From assembly GCA_019637875.1 (NCBI GenBank), contig JAHBUW010000012.1, positions 62,001 to 126,000 on the forward strand: 64,000 nucleotides of DNA. The letters are read 5' to 3'. Position 1 is the stretch's first letter. Each line of letters begins with the position of its first letter. The stretch is from Pseudobdellovibrionaceae bacterium. Its GTDB lineage: Bacteria > Bdellovibrionota > Bdellovibrionia > Bdellovibrionales > Bdellovibrionaceae. Positions 25,534 to 32,501 of the stretch are shown here, one piece after another. Under the pieces are notes generated by a model, which was not told where the DNA came from, ran no database searches, and saw only the letters and a list, made by a program, of their open reading frames with translations. The translations under genes and the position numbers were made by a program.

Positions 25534-26810
25534 CGGATCTTCTTTCCGGCGGCTTCGAAGGCGGCCAGGGTTTTGGCTTGGATCTCGGGCGTGTGCGCGA
25601 AGCTCATGAAACCCACTTCAAATCCCGACGGCGCGACGTAGACGCCTTCGGCGATCAGCGCGTGGAAGAGCTTCGCGAAGCTTTCTTTCTGTCCGGGGGG
25701 CAAATCACCCAAAGAGCGGATCGGCTTTTCACGGCGCTCGTGGAACCAGAAGAGCGAACGGAACTCGCTGACTTGAAGGTTCCAGTCCGTGCGGTCAAAC
25801 AGCGCTTGCAAATCATTCGCGAATTTTTTGGAGCTCGCGTGAAGCGCGTCGAGTCCGCCTTGGGCTTCCACGCGTTCGAGTGAAGCGAGGCCTGCGGTCA
25901 TGCCGACGGGGTTCGCGCTGAGCGTGCCCGCTTGGTAGACGGGTCCTGCCGGGGCGACCCAGTCCATGAGCTCGGCGCGTCCGCCGTAGCAGGCGACGTT
26001 GAAGCCGCCGCCGAGGACTTTGCCGTAGGCGCAAAGATCGGGGGTGATGCCGGTGACTTCCGCCATGCCGCCTTTGGCGACCCGGAAGCCCGAGATGACT
26101 TCGTCGAAAACGAGGAGCGCTCCGTGTTTCGTCGCGATCTCGCGCAGGAATTTCAAGAACTCGGTCCGCTGCGGGAGCAGGCCGTAGTTCGCGGGGATCG
26201 GCTCGATCAGGATCGCCGCGATGTCATTGCCGTGGGCTTTGAAGATGCGCTCCACGTCCTCTTCACGGTCGAGCTCGGCGACCAGGGTTTCGCGCGCGGC
26301 TTCGGGGCTCACGCCCGCAGAGTCCGACGAGGCTTCGCCGGCCATGCCCGAGCCCGATTTCACGAGCATGCCGTCCGCGTGACCGTGGTAGCAGCCGTTG
26401 AACTTCAAAACGTATTTGCGTCCGGTCGCGGCCCGCGCCACGCGGATCAGCGACATGACCGCTTCGGTGCCCGAGGCGACGAAACGGAGCTTTTCAATAT
26501 GCGGCACCCAGGTTTTGATTTTTTCCGCGAGCGCGAGCGAGTAGGGCTCGCAGGTGCCGAAGCTCCAGGCGGTGCGGATCATCTCTTCGACTTTGGCCTG
26601 CACGTGGGGATCGCGGTGTCCCAGGATCAAGGGGCCGAAGCTCATGCAGTAGTCGATGTACTTTTGTCCTTCGACGCTTTCCAGGTAAGCGCCCTGACCG
26701 GCTTTGAAAAAGAGGGGCTCGCCACCAACGCTGCGAAACGCGCGGACGGGAGAGTGGACGCCGCCGGGAGCGACTTTTTGCGAGCGGGCGAAGAGTTCTT
26801 TGGAGTTCAT
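25530..26810 (-). CDS. hemL: Glutamate-1-semialdehyde 2,1-aminomutase
   Basis: The protein has 426 residues and is a PLP enzyme that isomerises glutamate-1-semialdehyde to 5-aminolevulinate, the second committed step of the C5 pathway. Family signatures are GGVHSPVRAFRSVGGEPLFF, FVASGTEAVMSLIRVARA, KFNGCYHGHADGMLVKSGSG, and LLVFDEVISGFRVAKGG. The cofactor lysine is in AYGKVLGGGFNVACYGG (Lys264). The ATG at 26810 is 4 nt after the hemCD stop. An in-frame ATG at 26855 would overlap hemCD by 41 nt and is less likely. Confidence 0.97.
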   Translation of the reverse strand: MNSKELFARSQKVAPGGVHSPVRAFRSVGGEPLFFKAGQGAYLESVEGQKYIDYCMSFGPLILGHRDPHVQAKVEEMIRTAWSFGTCEPYSLALAEKIKTWVPHIEKLRFVASGTEAVMSLIRVARAATGRKYVLKFNGCYHGHADGMLVKSGSGMAGEASSDSAGVSPEAARETLVAELDREEDVERIFKAHGNDIAAILIEPIPANYGLLPQRTEFLKFLREIATKHGALLVFDEVISGFRVAKGGMAEVTGITPDLCAYGKVLGGGFNVACYGGRAELMDWVAPAGPVYQAGTLSANPVGMTAGLASLERVEAQGGLDALHASSKKFANDLQALFDRTDWNLQVSEFRSLFWFHERREKPIRSLGDLPPGQKESFAKLFHALIAEGVYVAPSGFEVGFMSFAHTPEIQAKTLAAFEAAGKKIR

Positions 26811-26814
26811 GATG

Positions 26815-28440
26815 TTAACCTTTCGAAGAAGTCTCGACCCACGTTTTCCAATCAAGTTCGTTGAAAAACAAGCGATCCTCGAGGGAACGCCCTAAGTCGT
26901 GCTCGAGAACTTGGCGCGTGGCGCCGGGCCCGCAGGCGTGGTCTTTTTCCTTCAGGGAGGGAACGTGTTTTATCGCTTCTTTATAAAGCGCGGCGGATCG
27001 CCAGAAGAAGGCGACCGCGTTCTTCAAAGTCTCGAGCGTCGCGGCGGTTGGCGCTTTGGGAGTCAGGCGATAGGTCGCGATCAACCGCTCGTCATCCCCG
27101 AGTCCGCCCGCACGATCTTCGTGCGAGACCCGCGCCCAGAGGGGGGGAGTCCTGTCGGAGGAGCGACCCGCATTGACGCGCATCAGATGATCGAGGCCGC
27201 GCGAAAGACCGGACTCGGTGCCCAAACCTTCATCGCAGCCGCGCACCCAGATTCCCTGCGCCGCAAGTTTCTTCCAGCTTTCGAGTCCCGAGGCCCAGAC
27301 CCAGGGATCTTTCGGCCCGCGCGACTTCAAAAGTGCCGCGATTTCGGTCGTGAGTGCGCGCGAGTGCGCCAGACGCACGGGCGCGGATTTTACGAACGCG
27401 AGCGGATCTGCAGCCGCCGAGGGATCGTCCGAGACCCCACGCACGGGGATCGACGCGGTTTCAAAAAGGTCTTCCGTGCGCAGCGAGGCGACCGGGCCCA
27501 CGGGGGCGGGCGCTCGTGTCAGTCCGAAGGCGCCGCGGTGGGAAAAATCCACGCCCGCAGGAGTTTGACCACGTTCGATGGTGAGCCGCAGGGACGAGTC
27601 GGGTGCCCAGCGGGTTTGCAAAAGGCCGATCTTCAGATGGCATCCGCCGCCGTGGTCGGACAGACGTTGTCTTTCCCAGTGCACGGCCTCGAAGGTCGGC
27701 GCGTGATTCAAAGGCGCGAAGATCTGGCGCAGATCCGCGCGATCCGAGCGAATCTCGATGGCGAGCGCGCCCTGCGCGGCGGCGGGGGGATTGAGTTCCA
27801 AGGGCAGGGCGATGATCCAGAAATTTTGCAGCCAGCGCTGAAGTTTTTCGCGTGTGGGGGCGAACTCCGCGTAACGGTCATCCAACAGACGGTCCAGCGC
27901 GGCCTTCGCCAAAATCAGTCCGTCGCCTTCGCCCTCGGTGAGTTTTTCGATCCGGCGGGGAACGTTTCCGCGCACGGATTTGAACTCCACCGAAGCGGGT
28001 TTCACGGGCAGGAAACTTTCGAAGAAACCTTGCAGATTGTGCGCGCGGCGCGGGGACGAGCTCAGGATTTTCCAGTCGCCGCCCTCGGGAAGATCCCGGC
28101 GGAGTAAAACCAGATCGCGCGCGTCCGCGCGGGGCAGGGTCGCGACGATTTCGGCGCCGGGTCGATTTTCCGTGGGCAGATCCTTCCACGAATGGACCAC
28201 GCAGTCGAACTCACCGCGCGCGAGACCCTGGACGAAGTCTTCGGTGAAGACGCCGCGCTCGGGAATTTTCCAAAGCGGATCGGTCAGATTGATGTCGCCG
28301 AGGGATTCACGGAAGTGGTGTCCGACCTCGAGGCCCGGCCATGCGGCGCGGAGGGCGTCAGCCACCATATAAGCTTGGATTTTCGCAAGGTCGCTTTGCC
28401 GGCTGGCAATCAGGACGCGAGGCGTGGGCTCGTTAGCCAC
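26815..28440 (-). CDS. hemCD: Fused hydroxymethylbilane synthase and uroporphyrinogen-III synthase-like protein
   Basis: The protein has 541 residues. Residues 1 to about 300 are a divergent HemC: RVLIASRQSDLAKIQAYMV, catalytic Asp87 in VVHSWKDLPTENRPGA, SSSPRRAHNLQGFF, PPAAAQGALAIEIRSD, and the dipyrromethane-cofactor Cys267 in SDHGGGCHLKIGL. Residues from about 350 to 541 resemble the bilobed HemD fold, with VRLAHSRALTTEIAALL, AVAFFWRSAALYKEAIK and HACGPGATRQVLEHDLGRS. The pair would turn four porphobilinogens into uroporphyrinogen III within one chain. No separate hemC or hemD exists in the window. The HemD half is weakly conserved, and its assignment rests partly on context. The GTG start overlaps the hemA end by 8 nt. 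Confidence 0.85.
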   Translation of the reverse strand: MANEPTPRVLIASRQSDLAKIQAYMVADALRAAWPGLEVGHHFRESLGDINLTDPLWKIPERGVFTEDFVQGLARGEFDCVVHSWKDLPTENRPGAEIVATLPRADARDLVLLRRDLPEGGDWKILSSSPRRAHNLQGFFESFLPVKPASVEFKSVRGNVPRRIEKLTEGEGDGLILAKAALDRLLDDRYAEFAPTREKLQRWLQNFWIIALPLELNPPAAAQGALAIEIRSDRADLRQIFAPLNHAPTFEAVHWERQRLSDHGGGCHLKIGLLQTRWAPDSSLRLTIERGQTPAGVDFSHRGAFGLTRAPAPVGPVASLRTEDLFETASIPVRGVSDDPSAAADPLAFVKSAPVRLAHSRALTTEIAALLKSRGPKDPWVWASGLESWKKLAAQGIWVRGCDEGLGTESGLSRGLDHLMRVNAGRSSDRTPPLWARVSHEDRAGGLGDDERLIATYRLTPKAPTAATLETLKNAVAFFWRSAALYKEAIKHVPSLKEKDHACGPGATRQVLEHDLGRSLEDRLFFNELDWKTWVETSSKG

Positions 28441-29329
28441 ACAGATCCTCCCACCCCATCGGCCGGTGCCACAGCGAATCCCAGGTCTTCTCGGTCAACT
28501 GAATGATCCGCGACTGGGCCCGCTGCAGAATGTCCTGCTGACGGTGGTGGTGGATTTCGCTCAAAGAATCGATGTCCTTCAGATCGAAGTCGATAAAGTT
28601 CAAGCGTGAGGCCTGCACTTCGCGCAGATCCATGATGTAGTCAAAGCGGGAACCTTTGAGCTTTTCCAGAAACATCATCTCGTCGTTCGAGAGCGGCGCG
28701 CAGACGACCAGCGCCCGGCGACCGTCGAAGTCGGGCGGGTTCTGGCTGAGCGCGACTTGCGGGCGATTGAGTTCGGTTTTCATCCGGCGCGCCCAGTAGG
28801 TGACATCCGACGACTTCAACGATCCCGCCACCGAAACGGCGAGCTCACCGTTGCCCAGAATCCAGACCTGATCGAAGGGACGCAAAGTCTTGCGCACGAC
28901 GCCGCCCCAGGTTTGGGTCGTGGAGTCGCGGAAGAACTCGGAGCGGATGCGTTTCACGTCTTCGAACAAAAACTTCGCCCACGGTGCGAAGAAGGACGCC
29001 TTGACGGAATCTTTCTGCGCCACTTCCCAGAAGTTTTTGAATTGCGAGAAAACTTCGGTTTCACCAAAGACCGGCGACTGGAGGCCGCTCAGGACTTCGA
29101 GGAGGAAAATGTAGGCGTCGGGTCCCGCGATCAGCTCATAGCCTTCACGCTCGGCGAGCTCTTCCCCCCCGAAGTGGGCTGGGGCTTCGCCCCAAGGAAG
29201 GATGCTGATCTTTCTCATGCAGGTTTCAAAAACGAGGGCCGCGGGCGAATCCACGACGACGGGCACCGCGCCGACGTTCACGGCGGGGGCTTTCGCTTTC
29301 AAATGATGTTCAATAACGAATGGAACCAC
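28433..29329 (-). CDS. hemA: Glutamyl-tRNA reductase, short divergent form
   Basis: The protein has 298 residues, whereas typical enzymes have about 420. It reduces glutamyl-tRNA to glutamate-1-semialdehyde with NADPH. The nucleophile appears as FETCMRKI (Cys37, in place of STCNR). The conserved block is YIFLLEVLSGLQSPVFGETE with VFSQFKNFWEVAQK, and the NADPH fold is VWILGNGELAVSVAGSLKSS. The C-terminal helical dimerization domain is nearly absent; the protein ends soon after the spinal-helix region. I chose a GTG at 29329, since no ATG or clear ribosome site exists before an in-frame stop upstream. It is the first gene of the heme operon. Confidence 0.82.
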   Translation of the reverse strand: MVPFVIEHHLKAKAPAVNVGAVPVVVDSPAALVFETCMRKISILPWGEAPAHFGGEELAEREGYELIAGPDAYIFLLEVLSGLQSPVFGETEVFSQFKNFWEVAQKDSVKASFFAPWAKFLFEDVKRIRSEFFRDSTTQTWGGVVRKTLRPFDQVWILGNGELAVSVAGSLKSSDVTYWARRMKTELNRPQVALSQNPPDFDGRRALVVCAPLSNDEMMFLEKLKGSRFDYIMDLREVQASRLNFIDFDLKDIDSLSEIHHHRQQDILQRAQSRIIQLTEKTWDSLWHRPMGWEDLCG

Positions 29330-29407
29330 GTGATCAATGTACTTTGCCGAGGGGGTGTGAATGTCACGGATTTGTCACCGGAACGGGGATTTTCCGAGAC
29401 ACTCATT

Positions 29408-29435
29408 GACTCAATGCAGCGTTCGCCTTTGAGTC
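29408..29435. promoter_or_regulatory. Inverted repeat upstream of the heme operon
   Basis: GACTCAA (29408-29414) and TTGAGTC (29429-29435) form a perfect 7-bp inverted repeat with a 14-bp spacer. The centre-to-centre distance is 21 bp, two helical turns. It lies about 80-105 nt upstream of the hemA start and is the clearest symmetric element in the promoter region. A regulator binding as a dimer, possibly the operon-encoded response regulator, is a plausible user. Confidence 0.35.
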
Positions 29436-29601
29436 TCTAAGTTTTAGGCAAAATCGGCCACTTTGACGTTCGATCTTGCGAGTGCTTCTCATTCCGGGAG
29501 CTGAATCGCGATGCCATCGCTCTCCGCCCTTGGTCCGGCTTTTGGATTCTCTACAGGGGTCCGCGGATGAAGGACAAGGTGGAGCACTTCAGGGGGGCCC
29601 G

Positions 29602-29712
29602 ATGTTGAGAGTTTCGACGATTTTGGCGGTGTTGCTGGCGATCGGTTTTCCTTTTCAAGGTTATGCCCAAACGTCTCAAATTCAGACGCCCGTGTGCGAG
29701 CTTCCTCGCTAA
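29602..29712 (+). CDS. Possible 36-residue exported peptide
   Basis: An ATG at 29602 preceded by AGGGGGG opens a 36-codon frame. It encodes MLRVSTILAVLLAIGFPFQG, then YAQTSQIQTPVCELPR. The first 23 residues are a textbook signal peptide with cleavage after YAQ or GYA. The mature peptide would be only about 13 residues with one Cys. Alternatively it could be a leader peptide for the CBS-PAS gene 85 nt downstream, or chance. Confidence 0.35.
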   Translation: MLRVSTILAVLLAIGFPFQGYAQTSQIQTPVCELPR

Positions 29713-29796
29713 ACCACGCCTCGACCAACGTCCTTCCAGCGAATTCTTCACCTTCAAGTTGATGCCAACTTAGAGGCTCTCGCTCATGCTGAGGGT

Positions 29797-30624
29797 ATGA
29801 TTCAAGCCAAAAATATCATGCACCGTTCAACTCCGGTTCTGCCGTTTTCGGCGAGCATTCCGGAGGCCATCGAGTTTCTGAAAGCGCAACCCAAGGGTTT
29901 TGCCATCGTGCAGGCGACGGCAGATCGCTTTCATGGTGTGCTGACCGAAGCGCAGCTCATGCGCATCTTTCTGCGCTACCAAGCGAATCCGGATCGCGAC
30001 ACTTTGATTTTGTACCGCGATCTTTTCGAACCCGCGCAGTTGATCCACGAAGACGAATACTTTCCCGAGATCGTGAAGAAACTCGTTTCGGCGGCGGGGA
30101 ATCGCGTTTTTGTCATCGACAACAAATCGAACGTCGTCGGCTACATCACGGCGAAAGACATTCTGCCCTATTTCTCGCCGAAGGGGGCGGACGGGCAGGC
30201 GGGCGACACCGCCGGTGAAGCGTTGACGTCGAACCTTTATCTTTACGAGAGCTTCTTCACGAAGTCGCCGTTTCTGATGCACTCGGTGAATCGTGAAGGC
30301 GTCATCCAGATGGCGAACGAGGTGCTGCACCGGGTGCTCGGTTTTGAGTTCGGGGAACTGCACGGCCGCACGATCTTCGACATCTATCCGAAAGAGCACC
30401 ACGCCAAAGCCGAAGCCGGATTGAAGGCGATTTTGAATCAAGGCTACCATTCGGCGATTTCGGCCGAGATGCGCGCGAAAGACGGGAAGACGGTCGCCGT
30501 CGAGATGATTTCGCGCGTTTTGACCGATCAGCGCCAAAGCCCCGTGGGCACGATGACGGTCTCGCGCCCCTTGGATATGAATTTGCTGTTGAAAGTGCTG
30601 CCCGAAATGGACGCGGGAATCTAG
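29797..30624 (+). CDS. CBS-pair plus PAS sensor protein
   Basis: The protein has 275 residues. Two CBS motifs span about 1-125: IMHRSTPVLPFSASIPEAIE, then FHGVLTEAQLMRIFLRY, and NRVFVIDNKSNVVGYITAKD. A PAS domain follows at about 145-265, with FLMHSVNREGVIQMANEVL, LHGRTIFDIYPKEHH and MRAKDGKTVAVEMISR. CBS pairs usually bind adenine nucleotides and PAS binds cofactors or ligands. No kinase, cyclase or DNA-binding output is attached, so it must act through protein partners. A GAGGG site precedes the ATG. It ends in a CTAG shared with the convergent nuclease gene. Confidence 0.85.
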   Translation: MIQAKNIMHRSTPVLPFSASIPEAIEFLKAQPKGFAIVQATADRFHGVLTEAQLMRIFLRYQANPDRDTLILYRDLFEPAQLIHEDEYFPEIVKKLVSAAGNRVFVIDNKSNVVGYITAKDILPYFSPKGADGQAGDTAGEALTSNLYLYESFFTKSPFLMHSVNREGVIQMANEVLHRVLGFEFGELHGRTIFDIYPKEHHAKAEAGLKAILNQGYHSAISAEMRAKDGKTVAVEMISRVLTDQRQSPVGTMTVSRPLDMNLLLKVLPEMDAGI

Positions 30625-30632
30625 ATTCCCGC
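30613..30632. repeat. Perfect 20-bp palindrome across two convergent stop codons
   Basis: GCGGGAATCTAGATTCCCGC reads identically on both strands. The central CTAG contains the stop codons of the CBS-PAS gene (+) and the secreted nuclease gene (-), so both proteins end in Ala-Gly-Ile. It could form a 9-bp stem in either transcript, though no U-tract follows. Confidence 0.7.
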
Positions 30633-31589
30633 TCCCGCGTCGACGAACTCAGGGGCGTCCGTCAGAAAGGGCTGCGCGTTCGGGTTCGCCGCGAACTCGC
30701 ACGATTCGGCGCCCGCTTTGATTTCGCTGCGGATACGTTTCAGCTCGGTCTCTTTCATCGCGAACTCTTTTTCGTCACAGCCGGCTTGGCGGACGTGTTC
30801 GCGGATCGCTTCGCCTTCTTCGATCGACATGGTCAGATCCCAAGACGCTTTGATCACGAGCCAGTTTTTCAAGTAACCGCACTGCACGCGGCGGAGCGGG
30901 GGCATGTAGCGATCCGGTCCCGCATCGCCTTTGACCGCATTTTCACGCTCGCCGACGGCCTGCAGGTGGTAGTTGTTCTTCTGGTAATTGAAGTAGCTGC
31001 AGCGTTTGTTCATCGACCACTTCCAAGCGCCATTGTCGTAGGCGTTTTTCAGCGGAACGAAATGATCGATCGCCATTTTTTCGGCCGACTCGATGATCTC
31101 TCCATTATAAGGATCGACCCAGCGGCCGGTCACGACCGAGCAGCCGATGGCGCTGGGGCGGGTCGAGATCTGCTCTTGGGATTCGCGCTGGAGGACGAGA
31201 CCCCGAGAATCCAGGCAGCTGCCGTCGCGGGCGATCCGGCGCCATTTGCCGAACTGCAGGCGGCGATTGTACTTCTCTTTGGGCTTTTCGAGATTGTCGC
31301 GATGTTTGACCCAGTGGAGCAGGTCGACGGTCGTCGCGGTGTCCGCCTTCACGTCGATCGAGAAGTGTCCCGGCGATGATTGCGCGAAGCTATCAACGGC
31401 CAAGATGTCGTATTTGTCTCCGACTTCGATCGCACTCTCGGTCCGAAAGTCGTCTACGCTTTGCGCGCGAGCCGACAGAGCGGCGAGGGCAAGAAGCCCC
31501 ACGCTGAGTCCGATTTTGACCGTTCGGATGACATAAGATCTAGTGACCCGACCTTGGTGCTGCCCCAGTCCCGTTTCGTCTTGAAACAT
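30621..31589 (-). CDS. Secreted HNH-type nuclease-like protein (DUF1524-like)
   Basis: The protein has 322 residues. A signal-anchor or signal peptide (GLSVGLLALAALSARAQ) ends near residue 45. The core has the secreted HNH pattern: RRLQFGKWRRIARDGSCLDSR, RWVDPYNGEII, catalytic-like MAIDHFVPLKNAYDNGAW, and a later YFNYQKNNYHLQAVGERENAVKG. This arrangement (D-H-V/I-P-L with a downstream N-x-x-x-V) is that of DUF1524/GmrSD C-terminal-type HNH domains found in exported nucleases. It may degrade extracellular DNA, for example from prey or competitors; this is inference. The ATG at 31589 has GGGGGAG upstream. Confidence 0.75.
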   Translation of the reverse strand: MFQDETGLGQHQGRVTRSYVIRTVKIGLSVGLLALAALSARAQSVDDFRTESAIEVGDKYDILAVDSFAQSSPGHFSIDVKADTATTVDLLHWVKHRDNLEKPKEKYNRRLQFGKWRRIARDGSCLDSRGLVLQRESQEQISTRPSAIGCSVVTGRWVDPYNGEIIESAEKMAIDHFVPLKNAYDNGAWKWSMNKRCSYFNYQKNNYHLQAVGERENAVKGDAGPDRYMPPLRRVQCGYLKNWLVIKASWDLTMSIEEGEAIREHVRQAGCDEKEFAMKETELKRIRSEIKAGAESCEFAANPNAQPFLTDAPEFVDAGAGI

Positions 31590-31642
31590 GAACTCCCCCC
31601 TCAAATTGTTCCCCTGAGGATATTGAAAACGCTACAAAGGTC

Positions 31643-31684
31643 CGGGGCAAGCCCCGAATCTTCAGAGTTTACACAGGTTTACAC
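31643..31684. promoter_or_regulatory. Hairpin and phased direct repeat in the divergent region
   Basis: The region 31590-31805 separates the nuclease and TetR genes. It contains a perfect hairpin, CGGGGC-AA-GCCCCG (31643-31656), then two GTTTACAC repeats at 31667-31674 and 31677-31684, 10 bp apart. The phasing places both repeats on one face of the helix, as expected for a bound activator or repressor. Confidence 0.35.
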
Positions 31685-31744
31685 GGAGCAACATTATCAT
31701 GCGCTCCAGATCTAATATATTTCAGCCCGCGCATGAATGTCCGG

Positions 31745-31790
31745 AATCAAACGTTTGATTAAAAGGATTTGCTCTTAATCAAATGATTGA
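31745..31790. promoter_or_regulatory. Likely TetR operators upstream of the efflux operon
   Basis: AATCAAACGTTTGATT (31745-31760) is a perfect 16-bp palindrome. A second, imperfect copy, AATCAAATGATTGA, begins at 31777, so the AATCAAA half-sites recur 32 bp apart, three helical turns. The elements end 15 bp before the TetR start codon, the usual place for autoregulatory sites. Confidence 0.65.
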
Positions 31791-31805
31791 ATTATCCTTT
31801 GAGCC

Positions 31806-32501
31806 ATGTCGGATCCCAAAAAGAAGGTCGAAAATCCCCTGTTCACGGCCACGGAGAATTCCGGCGTCGGCGTGGGGGGCGAAGAGAACGAATCGCGGCG
31901 TCGTTTGCTCAGCACGGCGGGACGTTTGTTTGCGGAGAAAGGTTTTGATGGCGTCTCGACTCGCGATATCGCGAACTCGGCGGGCGTGAACATCAGTCTG
32001 ATCAGCTACTACTTCAACGGCAAAGAAGGGCTTTACACCGCGGTTCTGCGCGACGCCTGCGAAGGCGCGGAAATGAAGCGCGACGAGCTTTTCAAGACGT
32101 TCAAGCTGGAAGAGATGACGAAAGACATTTTTGTGAACGTCATGACCACTTTGGTGCGTGAGCTGCTTGAGATGAAAATCAAAAATCCGTTCATGCCGGC
32201 CTTGATTCACCGCGAGTTGATCGCGAACTTCCCCCGGGCGCGGGTGTTTGTCGACGACCTGACGAGCCGGGTCCTTCCGTCGATCTTCTCGATTCTCGAA
32301 ACCGCGCAGAAGAAGGGGATCATCCGTCAGGATTTGCACATCCCGACGTATTTCATGACCATGGTCCACGCGATCGACACCTACTACTTATTCATTCAAA
32401 CCAAAAGCGCGTCCGCCGATATGTGCATGCAGCTTCCGCAAGAGAAGGAAGCTTACATCCGGCAGAACGTTATTATGTTCATCGAGGGAGTCTTGAAATG
32501 A
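31806..32501 (+). CDS. TetR-family regulator of the efflux operon
   Basis: The protein has 231 residues. After a 28-residue disordered leader, the helix-turn-helix reads RRRLLSTAGRLFAEKGFDGV, STRDIANSAGVNISLISYYF and NGKEGLYTAVLR (residues 30-78). The ligand-binding half includes NPFMPALIHRELIANFPRA, typical of CerR/YbiH-type (DUF1956-like) regulators. Its stop overlaps the TolC-like ATG in ATGA, so it is translated with the efflux genes. Palindromic operators lie directly upstream. It probably represses its own operon until an inducer binds. Confidence 0.92.
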   Translation: MSDPKKKVENPLFTATENSGVGVGGEENESRRRLLSTAGRLFAEKGFDGVSTRDIANSAGVNISLISYYFNGKEGLYTAVLRDACEGAEMKRDELFKTFKLEEMTKDIFVNVMTTLVRELLEMKIKNPFMPALIHRELIANFPRARVFVDDLTSRVLPSIFSILETAQKKGIIRQDLHIPTYFMTMVHAIDTYYLFIQTKSASADMCMQLPQEKEAYIRQNVIMFIEGVLK

